NCBI GenBank assembly: GCA_003164475.1 | Contig: PLTL01000168.1 | Span: 1-9,895 of the forward strand | Reading direction: 5' to 3' | Length of the DNA: 9,895 bases | DNA from: Candidatus Dormiibacterota bacterium | GTDB lineage: Bacteria; Chloroflexota; Dormibacteria; UBA8260; Bog-877 | Shown here: in pieces, positions 1 to 5,644 of the stretch | Layout: each line of letters begins with the position of its first letter | Numbering within the stretch: the stretch's first letter is position 1 | Program-made: the position numbers and the translations under genes | Notes under the pieces: generated by a model | Told to the model about the DNA's origin: nothing | Databases searched by the model: none | Seen by the model: only the letters and a program-made list of their open reading frames with translations

Positions 1-41
1 CCGGGAAACCTGGAGACTCCATTCGTTGAGAGGATGGAGAG

Positions 42-365
42 ATGGAAAGCCCGACCAGGTACCCGCAGGAGCTGCGGGAGCGAGCGGTACGGATGGTGCT
101 GGAGCATGGGGGTGAGTACCCGTCGGAGTGGGCGGCGCTGGGGTCGATCTCAGCCAAGTTGGGGATGACCCGAGAGACGCTGCGGAGGTGGGTGCGGCGG
201 GCCCAGGTGGACGGTGGGGTGCGGAGCGGGGTGACCACTGCGGAGCGGGAGCGGATCCGGGAGCTGGAGCGGGAGAACCGTGAGCTGCGGCGGGCCAATG
301 AGATTCTGAGAGCAGCCTCCCTTTTTTTCGCTCGGGAGCTCGACCCGAGACCGCCCAAGCGGTGA
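42..365 (+). CDS. IS3-family transposase OrfA (helix-turn-helix protein)
   Basis: A 107-residue OrfA of normal family length. In IS3 elements OrfA binds the terminal repeats and supplies the N-terminal part of the OrfAB transposase made by frameshifting. Residues about 33-53 (SISAKLGMTRETLRRWVRRA) form the helix-turn-helix, and residues about 66-92, rich in Glu/Arg with regular Leu and Ile, form the leucine-zipper-like coiled coil used for multimerisation. The ATG at 42 follows a purine-rich stretch, with AGG at 31-33 and GGAGAG directly adjacent at 36-41. The stop at 363-365 overlaps the GTG of orfB at 362. The frame looks intact, so an OrfA could still be made and, as in other IS3 elements, might act as a transposition repressor on related copies. 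That role is family knowledge and is not shown here. Confidence 0.9.
   Translation: MESPTRYPQELRERAVRMVLEHGGEYPSEWAALGSISAKLGMTRETLRRWVRRAQVDGGVRSGVTTAERERIRELERENRELRRANEILRAASLFFARELDPRPPKR
323..329 (+). promoter_or_regulatory. Programmed -1 frameshift heptamer T_TTT_TTC
   Basis: Seven T residues followed by C lie near the end of orfA. Read in the orfA frame they are split as T TTT TTC, which fits the X XXY YYZ pattern for tandem -1 slippage. The -1 frame from here runs open into the orfB frame, through Arg-Ser-Gly-Ala-Arg-Pro-Glu-Thr-Ala-Gln-Ala and then the orfB coding sequence. IS3 elements use such a shift to make the OrfAB fusion. Slippage has not been shown, and the damaged orfB would make the product useless here. 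Confidence 0.6.
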
Positions 366-1245
366 AGTTCATCGAGGAGCACCGAGAGCGCTGGGGAGTT
401 GAGCCGATCTGCAGAGTGCTGCAGTTTGCCCCGGCCACCTACTACGCGGCCCGCACCAGGCCCGCCTCAGCCAGGGAACTGTGGGACCGAGAGCTGAAGC
501 CCGAGATCCAGCGGATCTGGAACGAGAACTTCCGGGTCTATGGGGCGGACAAGGTATGGGCCCAGCTGCGGCGCGAGGGGTACCGGGTGGCCCGTTGCAC
601 GGTGGAGCGGCTGATGCGGGATCTGGGGCTGCGTGGGGTGGTGCGGGGCAAAACCCCGCGGACCACGCTGGTTGAGGACGGAGCCACCCGGCCGGTGGAC
701 CTGGTGGACCGGAACTTCGTGGCGCCGGCTCCGAACCGGCTGTGGGTGGCCGACCTGACCTACGTGAAGACCCACTCCGGCTGGGTCTACGTCGCCTTCA
801 TCGTGGACGTCTTCTCCCGGTATGTGGTGGGCTGGCAGGCCTCCCGTTCCCTTCGCGCCGAGCTGGCCCTGGACGCCCTGGAGATGGCGATCTGGGTCCG
901 CCGGGGTGAGCAGCTGCAGGGGCCGGTGCACCACTTCGACCAGGACGCCCGGTACCAGGCGGTCCGCTACACCAAGCGTCTGGCCCTGGCCGGTCCGGTG
1001 GGCTCACGGGGCGACAGCTACGACAATGCTCTCGCCGAACCCTTCAGCGGTCGCTTCAGGACTGAGGCGATCCGACGACGGGTTCCTGGCGCGAGGTCGA
1101 CGACGCGGAGTACGCCACCTCGGAGTGGGTCGACTGGTTCGACCAGCGACGCCTCCACACCGAGCTGGTTACGGTTCCCTTGGCCGAGTCCGAAGCTGCC
1201 CAGCACCACGAGGAGGCCCCAGCTCTGATGGCCGTTTCTCACTAA
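362..1245 (+). pseudogene. IS3-family transposase OrfB (DDE integrase domain), frameshifted and missing catalytic-core residues
   Basis: The catalytic half of an IS3 transposase (rve integrase core). It opens with a GTG at 362 in a GTGA overlap with the orfA stop. Residues 40-95 match the usual HTH_21 region (RVYGADKVW and following), and the core begins near NRLWVADLTYV with catalytic D131. The second acidic residue is D193, in HFDQDARY where the family normally has HSDRGxQY. The third is E226 in DNALAE. Only 32 residues separate D193 from E226, against 35 in the family, so three codons are lost after the LALAG segment. A single base is missing around 1078-1083, in the ggg run. Restoring it gives GSWREVDDAEYATSEWVDWF and an ending that continues to a TAA at 1243-1245. 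As it stands, the original frame runs into unrelated sequence and stops at 1226-1228. Several independent lesions make this a decayed gene. The frameshift alone could also be a sequencing error. Confidence 0.9.
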
Positions 1246-1260
1246 CCCGCTTCGCTACAA

Positions 1261-1276
1261 AGCCCGGGGCGGTTCA
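1261..1276 (+). repeat. Right terminal inverted repeat of the IS3 element
   Basis: The sequence agcccggggcggttca lies 15 bases after the restored orfB stop. Its reverse complement begins TGAACCGCCCCGGG, an end type I recall from IS3 elements of high-GC bacteria. The five bases at 1-5 (ccggg) fit the inner part of the partner repeat. The match is short because the left end is cut off by the window. Confidence 0.6.
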
Positions 1277-1803
1277 AGTGGCAGGACGGCCGCTGCCGCG
1301 TCTGACACCAGTCCGTAGCCCAGCTTGGCCCCAGTGCCAATCCCCGGCGCCCCAACCCCCTAGCCGCCTGATGGGTCGATCCCCGAGTTCCGCCCACTTT
1401 CGCACCACTGCGCCGGACTTGACTACTGGTCGATCGGCCCGTGACTAGGCACGCCCCGAGGCGACGCCCTCCCAAGTGGGAAATGTGGTGTCGAACACCC
1501 AGGTTCCCCCCAACCAGGAGGACATCTCCTATCTAGGCCCGCCCCCGTCGGCTCCTTGCTCAATAGCCCACGCGGGGGACGCGACCCGGCCTGATCCCGC
1601 AGACCTCCCTCCCCACTCCATCTCGGTCCCAACTGGTTGAGCCGAGAAACTCAGGCGGTCATCTCCACTTCGAGTCTGGGCCCCCTCGATTTCGACTAAG
1701 CCCAAGGACTGGCAGGCGCATCAGCGTCACCGCGGCGGCCGGCCGCGCCGGACCCCACCCCACGACAATCCGGTTCCCACCCGTCTCCCGGGCCGAGCTC
1801 CGG

Positions 1804-1809
1804 TATGAT
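1804..1809 (+). promoter_or_regulatory. Possible -10 element TATGAT for the permease genes
   Basis: TATGAT matches TATAAT at five of six positions and lies 51 bases before the permease start. I see no good -35 at 16-18 bases upstream and no TG extension, so this is a weak prediction. It is listed because it is the best promoter-like hexamer near the gene. Confidence 0.25.
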
Positions 1810-1825
1810 GGCGGATCTAGGGATC

Positions 1826-1850
1826 AGGAGGGGACTCGCAGCCAGCTGCG
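1826..1850 (+). promoter_or_regulatory. Strong Shine-Dalgarno followed by a small hairpin before the permease start
   Basis: AGGAGGGG at 1826-1833 is an excellent ribosome binding site, but the ATG at 1861 is 27 bases further on, too far for normal use. Between them cgcag (1837-1841) and ctgcg (1846-1850) can pair around a ccag loop, with one more U-G pair outside. If that hairpin forms, the effective gap falls to about 11-13 bases. No in-frame ATG, GTG or TTG lies closer to the site. The hairpin function is inferred. Confidence 0.35.
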
Positions 1851-1860
1851 GCTCATCGAA

Positions 1861-2802
1861 ATGCGAGCATATCTCATCAGGCGGACGCTCCAAGCGATCG
1901 TGGTGCTCTTCGGCGTCTCAGTCCTCGTCTTCATACTTCTGCACCTGCTGCCCGGAGGACCGGCCAAGGCCGTGCTTGGCTTGCGGGCAACCAAACCCGC
2001 GATCCGCGCCTTTGACCAGCGCTACGGGCTGCTCAAGCCATTGCCAGTCCAGTACCTGGCCTGGGTGGGCCAGCTGTTACACGGCAACCTCGGCTTCTCG
2101 TACAAGCAGAATCAGAGCGTCGACTCACTGCTGGCAGAAGACATGCCCCGCACCCTGGTCCTGGTCGGCGTTGCTACATTGCTGGCGCTGGCAATCGCCA
2201 TCCCCGGCGGCATCTACCAAGCGGCCCGCCGAAACAAGCCTGACGATTACGTCCTGACTGGGATGACCTTCCTCTTCTACTCGATGCCCTCATTCTTCCT
2301 CGGGACCATCTTGATCATCCTCCTCAGCCAGGCGCTGCCGGTGCTGCCGTCCACCGGCCCCACTGCCATCTCCCCCTTGTTTGACCAGATTCCCAACCTG
2401 GTCCTACCGATCCTGACTCTGACCCTAGTAAACCTTGCCCTCTTCAGCCGCTACATGCGGTCATCCGTTCTGGAGAACATGGTCCAGGACTATGTCAGAA
2501 CCGCATCCTCGAAGGGAGCATCGCGGCCAGCTATCCTATTCCGCCACGTCTTGCCTAACGCGCTGCTGCCGATCATCACCTTGGTAGGGCTCAGCCTGCC
2601 GGGTATCCTGAGTGGTGCCCTCATTACCGAGTCCCTCTTCAACTACCCGGGAATGGGGCTGCTGTTCTGGAACGCAGCCCAGACCGACGACTTCCCCGTC
2701 ATGTTGGGCACCACCATTGTGGTGGGGGTAGGCGTCGTGGTGGGTTCACTTCTCGCCGATATCCTATACGCTGTCTTCGATCCCAGGGTTCGCTACGCAT
2801 GA
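1861..2802 (+). CDS. ABC transporter permease, DppB/OppB type
   Basis: A 313-residue integral membrane permease of the binding-protein-dependent peptide/nickel/oligosaccharide class, a normal family length. The start RAYLIRRTLQAIVVLFGVSVLVFILLHLLPGG is the typical DppB N-terminus with the first membrane helix at about 10-30, followed by an external segment and five further hydrophobic segments. The EAA loop that docks the ATPase is at about 213-235 (RTASSKGAS...FRHVLPNAL). The end, LLADILYAVFDPRVRYA, is also characteristic. The start at 1861 is fixed by this N-terminal match, although its ribosome binding site is oddly distant. The gene is followed after seven bases by a DppC-type gene, so the two are surely co-transcribed and form a heterodimeric channel. 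The substrate cannot be told from the permease: the family carries peptides, nickel and oligosaccharides. Confidence 0.95.
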   Translation: MRAYLIRRTLQAIVVLFGVSVLVFILLHLLPGGPAKAVLGLRATKPAIRAFDQRYGLLKPLPVQYLAWVGQLLHGNLGFSYKQNQSVDSLLAEDMPRTLVLVGVATLLALAIAIPGGIYQAARRNKPDDYVLTGMTFLFYSMPSFFLGTILIILLSQALPVLPSTGPTAISPLFDQIPNLVLPILTLTLVNLALFSRYMRSSVLENMVQDYVRTASSKGASRPAILFRHVLPNALLPIITLVGLSLPGILSGALITESLFNYPGMGLLFWNAAQTDDFPVMLGTTIVVGVGVVVGSLLADILYAVFDPRVRYA

Positions 2803-2809
2803 GCTGGCT

Positions 2810-3766
2810 GTGCCACCGGGCTCCCAGCGCAGAGTCGGTCTGATCGGAGAAATGCCGTTGCAACCCGAGCTGGCTCTCGGTCCTGAGACGTTCCCGGATG
2901 CCGGAGAGGCTACCCGGCATGATCGCCCGTTTCGTCTGGTGTTGGCAGTCTTCACTGAGAACCGGCTTTCGGTCCTAGGGATTTTCGTCGTCCTTTTCTT
3001 CGTGCTCTTCTGCTTCGTCGGGCCGCTCTTCTACCACACAAATCAGATCCAAACGAACCTCGGCATAGAGAGCCAGAGCCCCAGCCTCCATCATGTACTG
3101 GGTACCGACGATGTTGGATACGACGTCTTGGGCCGCCTCATGTTTGGGGGCCAGACGACCCTCGTGGTTGGGCTGGTGGTGGCGTTATTGGCGACCAGCT
3201 TCGGCGTGATCTGGGGAGCAATCGCGGGCTTCGCGGGCGGCCTCGTCGACAGCGTGATGATGAGGACGGTCGACACCATGCTTGCCATTCCGACCCTTTT
3301 CCTGCTCCTGTTTCTGGCCAGCATCTTCACTCCCTCGGAACCTCTGCTGATCCTCGTGATTGCGTCGGTGGCGTGGTTGGTTCCCTCGCGGCTAGTCCGG
3401 GCCGAGACACTCAGCCTGCGGAGCCGACAGTTCGTCGAGGCTGCCCGTGCCCAGGGTGCCGGAACGCCTCGAATCATCTTCCGACACATCATCCCCAACG
3501 TCTTCGGGACCGTGGCAGTGAACGCCACATTCCAGGTCGCAGATGCGATTCTGGCGGTGACTTCCCTGAGCTTCTTAGGTCTGGGGATCCCACCGCCCGC
3601 AGCGAACTGGGGCGGCATGCTTTCCAATGGCGTCAACTACGTGTACAGCGGGTACTGGTGGCAGATCTGGCCGGCCGGTGTTTGCATCGTCGCCGTTGTG
3701 GTGGCTTTCAACTTCATCGGAGATGGGCTGCGAGACGCTGTGGAGGTCAGGCTGCAGAAGCGTTAG
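2810..3766 (+). CDS. ABC transporter permease, DppC/OppC type
   Basis: The partner permease of the preceding gene, 318 residues from the GTG at 2810. The N-terminal cytoplasmic tail is followed by the first helix at about 54-74. HVLGTDDVGYDVLGRLMFGG at about 95-114 is the hallmark segment of DppC proteins. The EAA loop is at about 208-230 (FVEAARAQGAGTPRIIFRHI), and LGLGIPPPAANWGGML and FIGDGLRDAVEVRLQ complete the family pattern. The start is uncertain: GTG 2810 has no visible ribosome binding site, while the in-frame ATG at 2852 has GGAG at 2846-2849, only two bases away. Starting at 2852 would give 304 residues and lose nothing conserved. An ATG overlapping the previous stop (2799) is in another frame and closes quickly. 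No ATP-binding genes follow, so the ATPases must be encoded elsewhere or were lost. Confidence 0.94.
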   Translation: MPPGSQRRVGLIGEMPLQPELALGPETFPDAGEATRHDRPFRLVLAVFTENRLSVLGIFVVLFFVLFCFVGPLFYHTNQIQTNLGIESQSPSLHHVLGTDDVGYDVLGRLMFGGQTTLVVGLVVALLATSFGVIWGAIAGFAGGLVDSVMMRTVDTMLAIPTLFLLLFLASIFTPSEPLLILVIASVAWLVPSRLVRAETLSLRSRQFVEAARAQGAGTPRIIFRHIIPNVFGTVAVNATFQVADAILAVTSLSFLGLGIPPPAANWGGMLSNGVNYVYSGYWWQIWPAGVCIVAVVVAFNFIGDGLRDAVEVRLQKR

Positions 3767-4166
3767 CCGCCACTGGGGCGTGGTTGGCACCGTGTGGCGA
3801 CCGAGGAGTGTCGCCTCCGGGGCGACTGAACCCGTGCGCCACCGGTGCACGCTCGGCGGGTGGCTGCACCTCTGGTCGAGCGCAGCCAGGCCGGGCTGGC
3901 ACGCGACTCCCCACTGACGACGGGGTGAGGTGAAGCGGGCCGATCGCGCGCGGCTGCTGCCGCCTCCCCCGCCGCCAGCCTTACGTCCACGTGTCGCCGG
4001 CCTCGCTGACCGTCCCGTCCACCGGCTAAGGGCCGGTCGGCACCATCGCTGAAACCGAGCCTGGACCTACCTCCCCCAGTAACATCGAACCGCACGGAGG
4101 CGCCCGTCGGTAGCGCCGGCATCAGAACCGGGCCCGAGAGCGGCGTCAGGAAGCCAAGGAGGTGTC
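3767..4166. other. Gene-free gap after the permease operon
   Basis: DppB/DppC genes are usually followed at once by DppD and DppF ATPase genes. Here I see no Walker A or ABC signature in any frame. The gap holds GC-rich hairpins (3796-3826, and accggc/gccggt at 4021-4037) and ends in the ribosome binding site of the SDR gene, AAGGAGG at 4156-4162. No other gene or RNA is recognisable. Confidence 0.5.
3796..3826 (+). terminator. Candidate terminator: competing GC hairpins after the permease genes
   Basis: Three related blocks lie 30-60 bases after the permease stop: ggcgac (3796-3801), gtcgcc (3810-3815) and ggcgac (3821-3826). The middle block can pair with either neighbour, giving six-base stems with loops of eight or five. 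No T tract follows, which is common for terminators in high-GC Gram-positives. In GC-rich DNA such short stems can arise by chance. Confidence 0.35.
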
Positions 4167-4946
4167 ATGGATCTGGAACTGGCAGGACGCTCAGTGCTGG
4201 TCACGGGCGCCAGCAGAGGCATCGGCTTGGCGATCGCACGCACTGTCGCGATCGAGGGTAGCTCCCTCGCCATTTGCGCTCGTGAGGAGGGTGCCCTGTC
4301 AAGGGCCGCGGAAGAGCTGCGTGGTCTGGGCGCCAAGGTTTTCGCCCAAACCACGGACGTCACCGACCACGTGGCCCTGGCCTCCTTCGTCAGGGCCGCG
4401 GCCGCGGGCCTAGGCGGCCTCGATGCGGTGATCGCCAATGCCGGCGGCAGCAGCGGTGGAGCTCTCGCGGACTCCACCCCGGAGCAGTGGGCTGACACGT
4501 TCCAGCTCAACATCGGCCACGCCGCGACCCTGGTCCGTGCCGCAACTCCCTACCTGGCTCAGTCCCCAAATCCGTCCGCAGTGTTGATCTCGTCGATTTC
4601 CGGCGTGAAGCCGGCCCCCAAGGCCCAGTACGGCGTCAGCAAGGCGGGGCTCATCTATCTCGCGGCGGCCCTCGCTAGAGAGCTGAGCTCGCTGCACATC
4701 AGGGTCAACGCGGTCAGCCCGGGGTCAATACTCTTCCCCGCTGGAGGCTGGGACTCACTTCGGATCAGCGATCCGGCACGCTTCCAAGACTTTCTCGACC
4801 GCGACCTGCCGGCGGGACGACTGGGGACAGCCGCAGAGGTGGCCAGTGTGGTCGCCTTCCTCGTCTCGCCTCGGGCGATCTGGATCAACGGGGCCAACAT
4901 TGCGGTTGATGGAGCGCAGGGCCGACCGAGCTCGGCCGGGTGGTAA
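4167..4946 (+). CDS. SDR-family oxidoreductase (FabG-like)
   Basis: A 259-residue classical short-chain dehydrogenase/reductase, which moves hydride between NADP(H) or NAD(H) and a carbonyl or alcohol in the cytoplasm. The cofactor motif is TGASRGIG (13-20), followed by AICARE with an Arg at 39 that favours NADP(H). D64 lies before VTD, and NAG is at 91-93. The catalytic residues are N115 (LNIG), S142 in ISSISG, and Y155 and K159 in YGVSK, so all four are present. The end VNAVSPGSI...NGANIAVDGAQG is typical of FabG-like members. The ATG at 4167 has AAGGAGG four bases upstream. The substrate is unknown. FabG-like SDRs reduce 3-oxoacyl thioesters, sugars, polyols or ketones, and nothing here is specific to fatty acid synthesis. 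Adjacency to a transporter and a sugar-type oxidoreductase gives a weak hint of carbohydrate or polyol catabolism. Confidence 0.95.
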   Translation: MDLELAGRSVLVTGASRGIGLAIARTVAIEGSSLAICAREEGALSRAAEELRGLGAKVFAQTTDVTDHVALASFVRAAAAGLGGLDAVIANAGGSSGGALADSTPEQWADTFQLNIGHAATLVRAATPYLAQSPNPSAVLISSISGVKPAPKAQYGVSKAGLIYLAAALARELSSLHIRVNAVSPGSILFPAGGWDSLRISDPARFQDFLDRDLPAGRLGTAAEVASVVAFLVSPRAIWINGANIAVDGAQGRPSSAGW

Positions 4947-4989
4947 CCGACGACAGGGCCGTCGCCAGGGTTCCGGGCCCAGGATGGTG

Positions 4990-5130
4990 GCCCCCAGCCC
5001 GGCCGAAGTCGTGCACTACCTCCGCGCAGACAACCCCGTGGGGCCGCCGCGCGCTGTGGGCCAGTTGCAGGTACTCAACCACCGAGCCATCCTGGTGGCG
5101 CCGCCGGATGGGGTGCAAGTAAATGCCCAC
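4990..5130 (-). pseudogene. N-terminal remnant of an IS1634-like transposase (copy 1)
   Basis: Read on the reverse strand from the GTG at 5130, about 47 residues resemble the start of IS4/IS1634-type transposases: a YLHPIRRR segment, then QDGSVVEYLQLAH (residues 13-25), ARRP, and EVVHDFGRA (37-45). These match the family pattern of a basic lead-in followed by DGSxVxYLQLAHNxR and VxHNFGR. After FGRAGG the similarity stops and the frame runs into the SDR gene, so the catalytic body is absent. I recognise this from memory of the family. A similar fragment on the other strand lies at 7190-7279. Confidence 0.7.
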
Positions 5131-5333
5131 TCACCACCGCGCTCGTAGTTCACCAATATGGGTAACCGTTTGCCCACACGGTGGCGCTCCACCGGGCCCC
5201 TACAGCCCCGTCGCCGAAGTCAAACTCCCCTCCATTCAGCTGCCTCGGGCTGCCGTCACCTCGAACTCGGGCAGAACGGCCCTCATCGAGAGGCTGACAT
5301 CCGTGCCGCTGTTGGCGCTGCTGGGGCATCCAG

Positions 5334-5371
5334 CAATTTCCGTGATCGCCGGCCGGCGATGACCGAAATTG
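5334..5371. repeat. 38-bp near-perfect palindrome with no spacer
   Basis: The left arm 5334-5352 (caatttccgtgatcgccgg) and right arm 5353-5371 (ccggcgatgaccgaaattg) pair at 17 of 19 positions. The mismatches are at 5341/5364 and 5344/5361. The inner eight pairs form ATCGCCGG/CCGGCGAT and the outer seven CAATTTC/GAAATTG. It is neither coding nor followed by a T tract. It might be a cruciform or hairpin near an IS end, a bidirectional terminator, or a site for a dimeric DNA-binding protein. Its AT-rich outer arms in a GC-rich setting make chance unlikely. Confidence 0.85.
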
Positions 5372-5497
5372 ACGATCCGGCTCCAGGGACGGCGTGCCCG
5401 GTTACCCTGCCAGGCAGGCCCGTCCTGTACATCTTCGACGCTGAGCCACCGGCCCCACCAGGCCCCCGATGGACCGCCCAATACGGTTAGGAAGCCC

Positions 5498-5528
5498 TGA
5501 CACAGCTCCCCTCCCGGGTTGCGATAAT
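5498..5528 (+). promoter_or_regulatory. Candidate promoter for the Gfo/Idh/MocA gene
   Basis: CTGACA (5498-5503) matches TTGACA at five of six positions. GATAAT (5523-5528) matches TATAAT at five of six and is preceded by TGC, an extended -10 (5520-5522). The spacer is 19 bases, somewhat long, but the extended -10 could compensate. Transcription would start near 5535 and leave a leader of about 110 bases. Confidence 0.45.
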
Positions 5529-5549
5529 GGGTCAACCGTCAAGTTCTCG

Positions 5550-5563
5550 TGCAGGGACCTGCA
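5550..5563. promoter_or_regulatory. Operator-like palindrome in the leader
   Basis: tgcagg and cctgca flank a central ga, giving a 14-base palindrome about 20 bases after the predicted start of transcription. That is a plausible place for a repressor to bind. The same leader carries direct repeats of gtcaacc (5531-5537 and 5598-5604) and ctggtcg (5586-5592 and 5604-5610). No regulator gene is present in the window, so the role is speculative. Confidence 0.25.
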
Positions 5564-5644
5564 GCGGCAGGCTATGGGGTAGAGACTGGTCGGTGCCGTC
5601 AACCTGGTCGAGTTCCAGTAGGTGCCATAGGAGGGCAGATCCAG

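Larger units (their letters stand above)
1..1276 (+). mobile_element. IS3-family insertion sequence, left tip outside the window, transposase inactivated
   Basis: An IS3-type element carrying orfA (42-365) and an orfB in the -1 frame (362-1245), the usual two-frame arrangement of the family. The right end is placed at 1276 because the motif agcccggggcggttca there is the complement of the TGAACCGCCCCGGG-type tip that I recall from actinobacterial IS3 elements. The window opens with ccggg, which would be the inner part of the matching left tip, so only about nine bases should be missing on the left. That left boundary is an inference, because only five matching bases are visible. No target duplication can be tested without the left flank. 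The orfB damage means this copy cannot move by its own enzyme. Confidence 0.85.
1277..1860. other. Gene-free stretch between the IS3 element and the permease genes
   Basis: No reading frame here has a believable protein, and I see no RNA gene. The sequence is C-rich on the plus strand, with runs such as ccccc, and includes a small inverted repeat (AGGAG/CTCCT at about 1516-1530) and a cggccg-centred palindrome near 1738-1745. The last 60 bases hold the leader of the permease gene. It may be former coding DNA whose left part was lost when the IS inserted, but nothing recognisable remains. Confidence 0.5.
4947..5644. other. Intergenic region with IS1634 remnant, 38-bp palindrome and candidate promoter
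   Basis: About 700 bases separate the SDR and Gfo/Idh genes. From left to right they hold a reverse-strand transposase remnant (4990-5130), a six-base hairpin (cggtgg 5179-5184 with ccaccg 5189-5194), a large palindrome (5334-5371), a promoter-like pair (5498-5528) and a 14-base operator-like palindrome (5550-5563). Short open frames cross the region, but none resembles a known protein outside the remnant. Confidence 0.6.

Noticed and set aside
2799..2843. ATG overlapping the stop of the first permease as the start of the second
   Set aside because: It is in a different frame from the second permease and meets a stop after 14 codons.
3091..3636. A 181-codon reverse-strand open frame
   Set aside because: It is the antisense shadow of the DppC-type permease, which matches its family along its whole length.
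3767..4166. Possible remnant of an ABC ATPase gene
   Set aside because: No Walker A, Walker B or LSGGQ-type signature can be read in any frame, even allowing for frameshifts.
5549..5644. Upstream extension of the Gfo/Idh/MocA protein by 32 residues
   Set aside because: The extension has no family similarity, and the ATG at 5645 has a good ribosome binding site nine bases upstream.
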